From VAZQ01 sp963840535 (GTDB taxonomy: Bacteria; Pseudomonadota; Alphaproteobacteria; Rhizobiales; Xanthobacteraceae), in NCBI GenBank assembly GCA_963840535.1, contig CAWIZJ010000053.1, positions 69,700 through 133,699 of the forward strand: a DNA stretch of 64,000 nt, written 5' to 3'. Below are positions 19,288 through 28,479 of the stretch, in pieces; within the stretch, counting starts at the first letter, position 1, and the number at the start of each line of letters is the position of its first letter. Position numbers and translations under genes: made by a program. The notes under the pieces are model-generated. The model saw only the letters and a program-made list of their open reading frames with translations. It did not search any database and was not told the DNA's origin.

Positions 19288-20076
19288 ATGTCGACACTCA
19301 AACCCGTCACCTTGATCACCGGCGCCTCCTCCGGAATCGGCGCCGCGCTGGCGCGCGTCTTCGGCGCGCATGGGCACGAAACCGTCCTGGTGGCGCGGCG
19401 AATGGGCGAGCTCGCCAAGGTCGCAGACGCGATCTTCAAGGCGGGGGGGAAGGCGCCGCATGTTCTCGCGATCGATCTCGCGCGGCGCGGCGCCTGCGAG
19501 CGCCTCGCCGGGGAGCTCGTCACGCGCGGCCTCGAGCCGGCTATTATCGTCAACAATGCGGGGTTCGGCCTGTTCGGTGATGCAGCACGGCTGCCCCGGG
19601 CGGGGCAGCTCGCCATGATCGAGCTCAACGTGCGCACCCTCACCGATCTCTCGCTGCGCTTCCTTGATAGTCTCGCGCGCCACCGCGGCGGCATTCTCAA
19701 TGTCGCCTCGCTCGCCGCGTTCGTACCCGGCCCGAGCATGGCGATCTACCATGCGAGCAAGGCCTATGCCTTGTCGCTGAGCGAAGCGCTCGCCCACGAG
19801 CTCGAGCCGAAGGGGATCAGGGTGACCGTGCTGTGCCCGGGACCGGTCAAGACCGAATTCCAGGCGCGTTCCGGCATTGCCGAGGATCTCTATCCGCGGC
19901 GCATGGAGCGCTCCGCGGAGCGAGTCGCCCGCGAGGGCTACGCCGGCTTCATGGCAGGACGGCGCGTCGTTGTCCCCGGCTCGTACAACAGGGTTGCCGC
20001 CTTGCTGTTGCGCCTGCTGCCGCGCAGCGGCGCGATCGGGCTCGCCCGCAGAAGCCGCAAGCAGGTGCGGAGCTGA
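19288..20076 (+). CDS. SDR-family oxidoreductase
   Basis: A classical short-chain dehydrogenase of 262 residues: cofactor loop TGASSGIG (11-18), NNAG near 90, Ser141, Tyr154 and Lys158 (YHASK), and GIRVTVLCPGPVKTEF. The long C-terminus with VAALLLRLLPRSGAI resembles the DltE-like/acyl-reductase branch. The substrate is unknown. It is divergent from the pirin gene and intact. Confidence 0.9.
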   Translation: MSTLKPVTLITGASSGIGAALARVFGAHGHETVLVARRMGELAKVADAIFKAGGKAPHVLAIDLARRGACERLAGELVTRGLEPAIIVNNAGFGLFGDAARLPRAGQLAMIELNVRTLTDLSLRFLDSLARHRGGILNVASLAAFVPGPSMAIYHASKAYALSLSEALAHELEPKGIRVTVLCPGPVKTEFQARSGIAEDLYPRRMERSAERVAREGYAGFMAGRRVVVPGSYNRVAALLLRLLPRSGAIGLARRSRKQVRS

Positions 20077-20501
20077 ACGCTGTGTGCGGCGGTGTCGCAG
20101 CCGAACGTGCCGCCGGTCCTTGTCGCGGCGGGGGCCATCGGTAATCTAGAGAGCGCGTTTCGGTGAAACTGACGCACTGGGCGCCGCAGCTTCAACCTCT
20201 CCCCGCTTGCGGGGAGAGGTCGGCTTCCGAGGCTGAGCGTAGCGAAGTCGAGGAAGCCGGGTGAGGGGGGCTCGACACCGCACGTACCTTGTCGACTCCC
20301 CTCACCCGACCGCCGTGCTCGCTTACGCTCGCCGCGGCGGTCGACCTCTCCCCGCAGGCGGGGAGAGGTGGCGCACGCGGTACCGTCGCGCGTCGATTTC
20401 ATCCGAATTCACGAAAGTGCCGCGATGCGCTTGGTTCAGGCCCCTGCTAGCAACAACGAAAAGCCTGCGGCTGGCGCTGTCCACCGACCGGGTCGAGTCC
20501 C
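20077..20501. repeat. Intergenic region with composite REP-like repeats
   Basis: No gene is seen here. Two nearly identical palindromes, CCTCTCCCCGC-TT-GCGGGGAGAGG at 20196-20219 and CCTCTCCCCGC-AG-GCGGGGAGAGG at 20345-20368, enclose a second inverted pair (GGGTGAGGGG near 20260 and CCCCTCACCC near 20300). The whole 20190-20372 block could fold into one large hairpin. This is the common extragenic repeat style in this bacterial group and probably does not encode anything. Confidence 0.75.
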
Positions 20502-22246
20502 ATGAAGAACGTCATCCTCGCGCTGCGAACCTTCCTCCGGCTGGCGCTGCCTTATTTCCGGTCGCACGACCGATGGCGGGCGTGCGGCCTGCTCGGCGGC
20601 GTCATCGGCTCCGAGCTGTTCGTGGTCTATGTCGCGGTCAAGATGAACCAGTGGAACGCCGCGTTCTTCAACGCGGTCGAGGCGCGCGACGCCGGGACGC
20701 TGCGCAAGGAGCTCGTGGTGTTCGTGCTCATCACGATCGGTGCGATCCTGTCGGGGATGGGGCAATACTGGTTCGGCCAAACCCTGATCATTCGCTGGCG
20801 CGAATGGATGACGCAGCGTTATGTCGCGCTGTGGATGGCGGAGGGCCGCCATTACCGCATCCGCTTCGTCGATCAGAGCGTCGACAACATCCACCTGCGC
20901 ATCGGCAACGACGTGCTGTTGTTCGTCCAGCGCACCCATGAGCTCGGCACCGGGTTCCTGCAGAGCATCGTGTCCCTGCTGTCCTTCGCCTATATCCTGT
21001 GGGGCATCTCCGCCATTGCTCCGCTGCCGCTGTTCGGCGTCGATCTCGCGTTTCCGGGCTATCTAATCGTGCTCGCCATCGGCTATGCGTCGATCGGAAC
21101 CCTGATCGCGCATCTGATCGGCTGGCCTCTCATTCCACTCCAGTTCCGCCAGCAGCGCTTCGAGTCCGACTTCCGCTTCGCCCTCGCCCGAGTCACCGAC
21201 TATGCCGACTCGGTTGCATTGATGGGGGGAGAAGCGGTGGAGCGCGCCGACTTGCGCCGGCGTTTCGCAGCACTCGTGCGCAACTGGGTCGCGCTCGTCG
21301 GTCGGCAAATCGATTGAACGGGTTCATCTTCGGCTACTATCATGTCTCCACCGTCTTTCCCGCGCTGCTGGTCACGCCGGCCTACCTCGTCGGCGCCATT
21401 CCGCTCGGGGTCCTGATGCAGGCGTCGCTGGCGTTCATGAAGGTCGAGAGCGCGTTCGCATTCTGCGTCACCTCCTATGCCAAGATCGCGGAATGGCGGG
21501 CGGTGATAAATCGCGTAGCGCAATTCGAGGATGCGATGTGCGAGGTCGACCAGCCGGGCCTCGCCGGGGCCTCGCTCGCCGTAAGCAGCTCGCCGGCGCG
21601 CGATTTCTCGATCGAGGATCTAACCGTCCGGCTTCCGACCGGGGAGCCGATCGCGACGGTCGCTGCGCTCGATCTGGCCCCCGGCGATCGGCTGCTGGTC
21701 AGCGGTGCATCAGGCGCGGGCAAGTCGAGCCTGTTCCGGGCGCTGGCCGGCATCTGGCCGCTCGGCGAGGGCCGCATCCGCTTTCCGCAGCATGCACGCG
21801 TGCTGGCCTTGCCGCAGCGGCCGTATTTCCCGCTCGGGACGCTGCGGCAGGCCGTGGCCTATCCGATGCAGGCGGAGGAGGTGGACGATGCCTGTGTGTG
21901 CAAGGCCATGGCGGCCGCCGGTCTCGGCCATCTGCTGGAGCGCCTCGACGAAGAGGCCGAATGGAGCACGGTGCTGTCGGGCGGCGAGCAGCAGCGCTTC
22001 GGCTTCGCGCGCGCGCTCATCCACCGCCCGACCATTTTGCTGCTCGACGAGCCCGTCACGACGCTCGAGGAAGCGGAAGCGCGCGATCTCTACGGTCTCA
22101 TCGCCGACTGGCTGCCCGACGCCATCGTCATCTCGAGCGGGCGGTCTGCGGCGCTTGCAGGCCTGCACCACCGCACCCTGAAAATGACCGGCTCGCCGGT
22201 CGCCGGTCGTACGCGCCCACCAGTTCTAGCGCCGGTTCCGGCATGA
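20502..22246 (+). CDS. ABC transporter, permease-ATPase fusion of SbmA/BacA-YddA type, one frameshift
   Basis: The N-terminal half has the SbmA/BacA-like membrane domain (MNQWNAAFFNAVEARD, YWFGQTLIIRWREWMTQRYV, VDNIHLRIGNDV). The C-terminal half is an ATPase with Walker A GASGAGKSSLFRALAG, signature LSGGEQQRFGFARALIHRP and Walker B ILLLDEP. Such proteins are uptake or lipid/peptide transporters of the inner membrane. A single-base shift at about 21312 separates VGRQI from RLNGFIFGYYHVSTVFP. Corrected length is about 581 residues. After Walker B the sequence reads DEPVTTLEE where most relatives have DEATSALDE. Confidence 0.85.
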
Positions 22247-22280
22247 TCGCGCGAACGGCAGCCGTCATTCGAGGTGACTC

Positions 22281-22859
22281 ATGCAGAAGATGAACTATTG
22301 GGGCGAGAAGTGGGATCTCCACGCGGATATCTGCCCGTGCGACGTGCACTTCAACGAATGGGCCGAGGCGGCGGCGATGGTCGGAAAGACCATCTACCAC
22401 TTCGGTACCGGTACCCATCACGTCGTCGGCCTGCGCCAGGCCGAGGTCGGCAATTCCGTGTTTGCGATCACGGCCTCGAAGGAGGAATATGACGCCTACG
22501 TCGCCCTCGTCACCGGCAATTCTCGCGTGGCGCGATCGTATCTCGCCTATTTCGGCGACGTCTATCTCAGCGCCAGGCAGCTGTTGCCCGATTTCGACGT
22601 GGTTACCCTGTTCCATCTCTGCGAGTTCCTGCATCCCAACACCGCCAGCGCGGAATACGGCGGCACCGACGATCGCGGCCTGCTCGACATCATGACCGAC
22701 AAGACCCGCCCGGGCGGTCACCTGCTCTTCTATCGCGACTCCAACGGGCGAGGCGCGACCGCGAACATCCTGCGGGCATGGGAACAGGAGGCGCCGGTCG
22801 AGCGGGTCGAGGATTTCAAGACGTTGCTGGTCTACCGGAAGACGCCGCGGCAATCGTAG
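22281..22859 (+). CDS. Methyltransferase-like hypothetical protein
   Basis: The 192-residue protein has a weak Rossmann methyltransferase pattern: TIYHFGTGTHHVVGLRQAE at the glycine loop position, ITASKEEYDAYV, DFDVVTLFHLCEFLHP and a late PGGHLLFYRDSNGRG. The classic GxGxG is altered, so activity is not certain. GAGGTG lies before the ATG. It starts 35 bases after the ABC transporter on the same strand. I do not recognise a named family. Confidence 0.7.
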   Translation: MQKMNYWGEKWDLHADICPCDVHFNEWAEAAAMVGKTIYHFGTGTHHVVGLRQAEVGNSVFAITASKEEYDAYVALVTGNSRVARSYLAYFGDVYLSARQLLPDFDVVTLFHLCEFLHPNTASAEYGGTDDRGLLDIMTDKTRPGGHLLFYRDSNGRGATANILRAWEQEAPVERVEDFKTLLVYRKTPRQS

Positions 22860-22885
22860 TCGCGCCCTGGACGCTGCGATCGACC

Positions 22886-23137
22886 TCACCCGACGTCGAG
22901 CGGCTCGGTGCCGGTCGGTTTGCCGGCCGCGTCGAGCGTGATCTTCTCGACCCGTGCCTCGGCCTTGCGCAACAGCTCCGTGCAGTGGCGCTTGAGCGCC
23001 TCGCCGCGCTCGTAGATCGCGACCGACTCCTCGAGCGGCACCTTGCCCTCTTCGAGCCGCTTGACGATCGATTCGAGCTCCTCGATCGCCCGTTCGAACG
23101 GCAGGCGCTGGATATCGGCATTGCTCGTTTCGGCCAT
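22886..23137 (-). CDS. xseB: Exodeoxyribonuclease VII small subunit
   Basis: The 83-residue protein matches XseB: LPFERAIEELESIVKRLEEG, VPLEESVAIYERGEALKRH and CTELLRKAEARVEKI, a two-helix coiled coil that binds the large subunit XseA. The enzyme degrades single-stranded DNA in both directions. xseA is not nearby. The histone deacetylase-like gene lies just upstream on the same strand (74 bases). Confidence 0.93.
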   Translation of the reverse strand: MAETSNADIQRLPFERAIEELESIVKRLEEGKVPLEESVAIYERGEALKRHCTELLRKAEARVEKITLDAAGKPTGTEPLDVG

Positions 23138-23211
23138 GATCGTGTTCCGGTGCATCGCATTCATTATGAGCCGGGCACTCGTGCGCATTGCCGCGCCCGG
23201 CACGCCTCCGC

Positions 23212-24141
23212 TCAGACCCGCATCAGTGCCGCGACATGGGCAGCCGCGGAGCCCGCCAAGCCTTCGAGATCGTATCCGCCTTCGAGCACCGAGACCACGC
23301 GGCCGCCGGCGCTGCCGTGCGCGACTTCCATGAGGCTGCGCGTCGCCCAGTCGAAATCGGCCTCCAGCAGGTTGAGATTGGCGAGCGGGTCGCGCATGTG
23401 GGCGTCGAAGCCTGCCGAGATCACGATCAGCTCCGGCCGGAAGTCGCGCAGGCGCGGCAGGATCACTTTCTCGAACGCAGCGCGGAACTGGGCACCACCG
23501 TCGCCCGGCCGCAGCGGCGCGTTGACCACGGTGTTGTGCTCGCCGCGCTCGCTGGCTGCGCCGGTCCCCGGATAGAGCGGCATCTGATGGGTCGAGCCGT
23601 ACATCACGGTACGGTCCGACCAGAATATGTCCTGCGAGCCGTTGCCGTGATGTACATCGAAGTCGACCACGGCGGCGCGGTCGATGCCGTGCTTTCTCTG
23701 CGCGTGGCGCGCCGCAATGGCGGCGTTGTTGAACAGGCAAAATCCCATCGGCCGCGCGATCTCGGTGTGGTGGCCGGGCGGACGGGTGGCGACGAAGGCA
23801 TTGGCGGCCTTGCCGGACATCACCTCGTCCACCGCGTGCACGGCGCCGCCGGCGGCGCGCAGCGCGGCCTCGAAGCTTCCCGGCGACATGGAGGTGTCGG
23901 CATCGAGCGCGACCAGGCCGTCCTTGGGCGTCGCGTCGCGCAGCGCGATGACATATTCCATGGGATGGCAGAGCGCGATGGTGTCGAGCGCCGCCGCCGG
24001 TGCCTCGACGCGGGCGAGCAGCTGGAACCGCTCCTGCTCGAGCGCGCGATCGATGGCGCGCAGCCGGTCGGGCCGCTCCGGATGGCCGGCCGGGTTGAGA
24101 TGATCGAGACAGGCGGGGTGGGTAATCAGGAGCGTGGTCAT
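23212..24141 (-). CDS. Histone deacetylase-like (acetylpolyamine/acetoin utilization type) amidohydrolase
   Basis: The 309-residue protein has HPERPDRL (20-27), the charge-relay RPPGHH (120-125), FCLFNNAAIAARHA, the zinc ligands in VVDFDVHHGNGSQD and VISAGFDAHMRDPLA, and the final VLEGGYDLEGLA. Bacterial members deacetylate small amines or proteins. It is intact, ends 74 bases before xseB and starts close to the end of the next SDR gene on the same strand, so a small operon is likely. Confidence 0.92.
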   Translation of the reverse strand: MTTLLITHPACLDHLNPAGHPERPDRLRAIDRALEQERFQLLARVEAPAAALDTIALCHPMEYVIALRDATPKDGLVALDADTSMSPGSFEAALRAAGGAVHAVDEVMSGKAANAFVATRPPGHHTEIARPMGFCLFNNAAIAARHAQRKHGIDRAAVVDFDVHHGNGSQDIFWSDRTVMYGSTHQMPLYPGTGAASERGEHNTVVNAPLRPGDGGAQFRAAFEKVILPRLRDFRPELIVISAGFDAHMRDPLANLNLLEADFDWATRSLMEVAHGSAGGRVVSVLEGGYDLEGLAGSAAAHVAALMRV

Positions 24142-24145
24142 CCGT

Positions 24146-25018
24146 TCACTCCCAGCGGTTTCCGTCGACGCGCACTCCGGGAGGCGGCGGCGGGTCGTCG
24201 GGAACGAAGAAGGTGGGCGTCAACGGCGTTTGCGGGTCGACCCGGTACTGCTCGAAATCGGTCACGCCCTCGCCGGCCAGAAACGTGTCGTCGATCAGGA
24301 AGTTGCCGGTGAAGCTCGTGGCCGGCTTCAGGAAGATGCGATAGGCCGCCTCCGCCATGATCTCGGGGGTGCGCGACATCCGCATCACCCGTTCGCCTCC
24401 GAGCAGGTTCCTGATCGCGGCGGTCGCGATGGTGGTGCGCGGCCATAGCGCATTGACCGCGATGCCCTTCTCGCGTAGCTCGCCGGCGAGGCCGAGCACC
24501 ACCAGGCTCATGCCGTACTTGGCGATCGAATAGGCGGTGCTGCCGGCGAACCATTTTTCCTGCAGATCGAGCGGCGGCGAGTTCATCAGGATGTGCGGAT
24601 TACGCGCCTTCTGGAGATGCGGGATCGCGTACTTGGACACCATGAAGGTGCCGCGCGTATTGATCTGGTGCATCAGGTCGAAGCGGCGCATGTCGGTATC
24701 CGTGACCGGGGTTCGGTCGATCGCGCTCGCATTGTTGACCACAATGTCGATGCCGCCGAAGGTGGCGGCGGTCCGGTCGATCGCGGCCTTCACCTGCGCC
24801 TCGTCGCGCACGTCGACCGTCAGCGGCAACGCCTTGCCGCCCGCCCTGGCGATCTCCTCGGCGGCGGTGAAGATGGTGCCGGGCAGCTTCGGATGCGGCT
24901 TGTCGGTCTTGGCGGCAATCGCGATGTTGGCGCCGTCCTTCGCAGCGCGCAGCGCAATCGCAAGCCCGATGCCGCGCGAGGCGCCGGTGATGAAGAGCGT
25001 GTGATTCTCGAGCGGCAT
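24146..25018 (-). CDS. SDR-family oxidoreductase, HSDL2-like
   Basis: The 290-residue protein has TGASRGIGLAIALRA, NNASAIDRTPV, SPPLDLQEKWFAGSTAYSIAKYGMS with the catalytic Tyr and Lys, and ALWPRTTIATAAIRNLLGG. These fit the hydroxysteroid dehydrogenase-like 2 branch of SDRs, often linked with fatty-acid metabolism. It lies between the acyl-CoA dehydrogenase and the deacetylase-like gene, all on the minus strand. The ATG at 25018 was chosen because the cofactor domain begins there. Confidence 0.88.
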   Translation of the reverse strand: MPLENHTLFITGASRGIGLAIALRAAKDGANIAIAAKTDKPHPKLPGTIFTAAEEIARAGGKALPLTVDVRDEAQVKAAIDRTAATFGGIDIVVNNASAIDRTPVTDTDMRRFDLMHQINTRGTFMVSKYAIPHLQKARNPHILMNSPPLDLQEKWFAGSTAYSIAKYGMSLVVLGLAGELREKGIAVNALWPRTTIATAAIRNLLGGERVMRMSRTPEIMAEAAYRIFLKPATSFTGNFLIDDTFLAGEGVTDFEQYRVDPQTPLTPTFFVPDDPPPPPGVRVDGNRWE

Positions 25019-25145
25019 GATGTGCGACCTATAGCAACCGAACCGTGCGGCGTCATGGCCGGATTTGCTGCGGCTCCGGGTTCTTCGCTTGCCGGGTTGG
25101 CGGATCGCGGGGAGGCCCTGATCGGTTCCCATCGACCGTGCGGGC

Positions 25146-26920
25146 TCACGTCAGTGCGGAATCGGCATCGGTGACGCTGTCGGCGCCTTCGACCACGGTG
25201 CGCTCGAGGCCGGAGGCGGCAACGGCGAGGTTCTCTGCGAAGAAGCGTGCGATGGCGGTCCTCGCTGCGGCCTCGGCGCCGTTGCCGGCGTGCCGTGCGG
25301 CCAATGCCTCGTCCGCCAGCAGCGCGCCCCCGGCCGCCAGCCCGAACAGCCTCAGATAGGGCGTCGCCCCGGCGAGTGCGGCGTCGAGATCGTTGTGAGC
25401 GCGCCCCAGCAGCCAACCGGTCGCGCGCTCGAGCGAGTCGGCGGCATCATTGAGCCGGGCGCCGGCCGCGCCGAATGCGGGCGCGTCGGCGGCATCGACC
25501 GCCGCGATCGTGCGCCGCATCCTGCCGATTGCAGCCTTCACCGTGGCGCCTCCGGACAGCGGCAGCTTGCGTGTCACCAGGTCGATGGCCTGGATACCGT
25601 TGGTTCCCTCGTAGATGGCGGCAATGCGGGCATCGCGATAATGCTGCGCGGCCCCGGTCTCCTCGATGTAGCCCATGCCGCCGTGCACCTGCACGCCGAG
25701 GGAGGCGACCTCGATGCCGATGTCGGTCGCGAACCCCTTGGCAACCGGTGTGAGCAGGGAGGCGTGCTCGTGCGCGGCCGCGCGTGCCTTTGGGTCCGCG
25801 CTCCTGTGCGCGCGGTCGAGCGCGACCGCGGTGGAATAGGCGATCGCGCGTGCGGCACGCGTGAGTGCGCGCATGGTGAGCAGCATGCGCTTCACGTCGG
25901 GATGGGCGACGATCGGGCTCGAGCCCGCCGGCTTGCCGGTGGCGCGGCCCTGCTTTCGCTCGCGTGCGTAGGCCAGGGCCTGCTGGGTCGCCCGCTCGGC
26001 GATGGCGACGCCCTGCAGGCCGATCGACAGCCGCGCCTGGTTCATCATGGTGAACATGCAGGCCATGCCGCGGTTCTCCTCGCCGACGAGGAAGCCGGTG
26101 GCACCGCCATTGTCGCCGTAGATCATGGTGCAGGTGGGCGAGGCGTGGATGCCGAGCTTGTGCTCGATCGAATGCGCGCGCACGTCGTTGCGCCGTCCGA
26201 GCCCGCCGTCGGCCGCGGGCAGGAATTTCGGCACCAGGAAGAGCGAGATGCCCTTGGTTCCCGACGGCGCCCCGGGAAGCCGCGCCAGCACCATGTGGAC
26301 GATGTTGTCGGTCAGATCGTGCTCGCCGTAGGTGATGAAGATCTTCTGGCCGAAGATGCGATAGCTGCCGTCGCCAGCGCGCTCGGCGCGCGAGCGCAAG
26401 GCGCCGACGTCGGACCCGCCTGCGGCTCGGTGAGCTGCATGGTGCCCATCCATTGGCCCGAGACCAGCTTGGGCAGATAGGTGCGCTTGAGCTCCTCGGA
26501 GCCGTGCGCGACCAGCGCGTCGACGGCGGCCATGGTCAGAAGCGGGCCGAGGCCGAACGCCATCGCGGCCGAGTTCCACATCTCGATGCAGGCCGCATTG
26601 ACCGCGTAAGGAAGATCCTGACCTCCCCATTGCGCGGGAGCGGCAAGCCCGTTCCAGCCGGCCTGCGACCAGGCGCGGTAGGCTTCCTTCCAGCCCGGCG
26701 GCGTGGTGACGGTACCGTCCTCGAACGGGGTGCCGTGACGGTCGCCGACCGCGTTCAGCGGGGCGAGAACGTCGGTCGCGAATTTTCCCGCCTGCTCGAG
26801 CACCGCATCGACCACGTCCCCGGTGAGGTCGCCGAACAGGCCCTCGGCCAGGGCGGAGCCCAGGCCGGCCGCGTGCTCGAGGGAAAAAGCGATATCGGCA
26901 ACCGGCGCCCGGTAGGTCAT
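25146..26920 (-). CDS. Acyl-CoA dehydrogenase of DmdC-like type, one frameshift
   Basis: The protein begins MTYRAPVADIAFSLEHAAG and continues WNGLAAPAQWGGQDLPYAVN and MGTMQLTEPQAG. After one shift near 26420 it reads SDVGALRSRAER, QKIFITYGEHDLTDNIVHMV, MMNQARLSIGLQGVAIAERA, HGGMGYIEETGAAQHYRDAR and IYEGTNGIQAIDLV. The long form (about 590 residues) with an extra C-terminal domain matches the 3-methylmercaptopropionyl-CoA dehydrogenase-like group, whose members act on various acyl-CoAs. The substrate is not predictable. The shift is probably a sequence error. Confidence 0.85.
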
Positions 26921-27084
26921 CGTGTGGTCTCCGCCTGGGCCTACGATAGCGTCTTCCGTCGCCGTGGAAACCACGGTCGCGCGGAAAGTGCTGCGAGCCG
27001 CGTGTGCGACGGGTGTGTGCTACTGCCGTTGATCGGCTCAGGTCGCGCCGCTATGGTCCGCGCCGGCGGGCAACCCGGCCGATA

Positions 27085-27159
27085 TGGGGCGTAGCCAAGT
27101 GGTAAGGCAGCGGATTTTGATTCCGCCATTCCCAGGTTCGAATCCTGGCGCCCCAGCCA
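27085..27159 (+). tRNA. tRNA-Gln (anticodon UUG)
   Basis: A full cloverleaf can be drawn: acceptor TGGGGCG pairing with CGCCCCA, D arm AGCCAAGTGGTAAGGC, anticodon stem GCGGA / TCCGC with loop TTTTGAT (anticodon TTG), T arm CCCAGGTTCGAATCCTGG, discriminator G and an encoded CCA. Its 3' end lies 89 bases from the stop of a tyrosine integrase gene that points at it, so it is the likely attachment site of the following element. Confidence 0.96.
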
Positions 27160-27248
27160 ACTTAATACATTGAAAACAATACATTATTGTGGATCTAGGC
27201 CTGGTCCGATTTCAACGGACAAAACCGTATGTCGCGTCTGTGTCGCGT

Positions 27249-28388
27249 TCAGCCGAGCAGCGCGCGCTCGGCCTCCGCGAGCCGCCTATCAGCGTCATCA
27301 CCGGGCGGAAACAGGTGACCGTAAGTGTCCATTGTCATCACGATCGAGGAATGCCCGAGCCGTGTCTGCACGACTTTCGGCGGCAAGCCCTGTCCGCCAC
27401 GGTCGAGCGGATTGATGCACCACGACGCATAAAAGTGCCGCAGCGCGTGCAGGCCAGTGTACTTCGGCTTCCCCTTGCGATCCGTCAGCCCGGCGGCGCG
27501 CACCGTCGCCTTGAGCGCGCGCACGATGTTGTTGTGGCCGGCGATCTGCCCGCTGGCTGTCGGGAATACGAGGTGCAGCTCACCCTTCGGACAGGCAAGC
27601 TTCCATTCCCGCAGCACATTGAGCACGAGCGGTCCGAGCGGCACAGTGCGGTTACCGGCCTTCGACTTCGGCTTGCCGATCACGTTGTAGCGGTCGGCGC
27701 GCTGGCGCACATGTAGCTCGCCCGTTTTCAGATCGACGTCGGACCATCGCAGTCCGCGAAGCTCCGACGCCCGCAAGCCGGTGAAGATCGCGGTCAGCAG
27801 CAGCGGCCGCCAGTGCCCGGCCGCGGCGATGATCGCCTTGATCTCGTCCGTGGTCGGAATGTCGACACCAACCTTGAGCCTGCCCTCGCCGCGCTTGTCG
27901 GCATCGATCTTCTTGACGGCCAAGGCGACGTTCTGGGCGACGTTGCCGCGTCGCTGGGCGTCGCGCAGCAGCGACTTGAGGCTTCCGAGGACTTTGCGCG
28001 CCATCGCCCGCGACATGGTCGTCAGCAAGTCGTCGCGGAAGGTGTTAAGCCGCGGAGTTGTGAGACCCGCGAGCTTGTAGCTGCCGATGCGGTCGGTGAT
28101 GTGGCGCGCGTGCTGGCGGTACTGCGCGAGCGTCGAGGCCTCGCGCCCCTCCAGCGCAACGGACTTGATCCAGTCCTCGGCCGCCTGCGCCACGGTGATC
28201 GATTTCGATACCGGCGTGTGCATGCCAGCCCGTATGTCGACCCCGGCCTGCTGGGCATAGGCGTCGGCCTCCTTCTTGCGAGCAAAGGTCTTGATGTGGC
28301 GCTCGCCGTCCTGGTCGGCATAGTCGACGATCCACGCTTCCTTCGCTTCTCCGCTGCGGGTCGTCCATTTGCGCTTGCGAACCGACAT
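27249..28388 (-). CDS. Tyrosine-type site-specific integrase
   Basis: The 379-residue protein has an N-terminal AP2-like arm-binding part (WIVDYADQDGERHIKTFARK), a SAM-like core-binding domain, and a catalytic domain with Arg in FTGLRASELRGLRWSD, the HxxR box LHALRHFYASW, and the nucleophile in TMDTYGHLFP. All catalytic residues are present and the frame is intact. It points towards the tRNA-Gln 3' end, the usual arrangement for an integrated island or prophage. No phage structural or conjugation gene follows within the window. Confidence 0.93.
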   Translation of the reverse strand: MSVRKRKWTTRSGEAKEAWIVDYADQDGERHIKTFARKKEADAYAQQAGVDIRAGMHTPVSKSITVAQAAEDWIKSVALEGREASTLAQYRQHARHITDRIGSYKLAGLTTPRLNTFRDDLLTTMSRAMARKVLGSLKSLLRDAQRRGNVAQNVALAVKKIDADKRGEGRLKVGVDIPTTDEIKAIIAAAGHWRPLLLTAIFTGLRASELRGLRWSDVDLKTGELHVRQRADRYNVIGKPKSKAGNRTVPLGPLVLNVLREWKLACPKGELHLVFPTASGQIAGHNNIVRALKATVRAAGLTDRKGKPKYTGLHALRHFYASWCINPLDRGGQGLPPKVVQTRLGHSSIVMTMDTYGHLFPPGDDADRRLAEAERALLG

Positions 28389-28420
28389 TGCTGCTCAAAT
28401 CCCTGTGTACGGGTTTGTAA

Positions 28421-28440
28421 TATGTCGCATTATGTCGCAA
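28421..28440. repeat. Direct repeats TATGTCGCAW near the integrase
   Basis: Two adjacent 10-base repeats (TATGTCGCAT, TATGTCGCAA) lie 33 bases before the integrase start codon. Similar TATGTCGCG and TGTGTCGCG units stand at 27228-27247 at the other end of the gene. They may be arm-type integrase binding sites. This rests on pattern only. Confidence 0.4.
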
Positions 28441-28479
28441 TCAATCCGCTATCTCAAGGAAATTCCGAACGCGGCGCGA

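Noticed and set aside
28421..28440. Short tandem repeats as a CRISPR array
   Set aside because: Only two 10-base units without spacers; no cas genes anywhere in the window.
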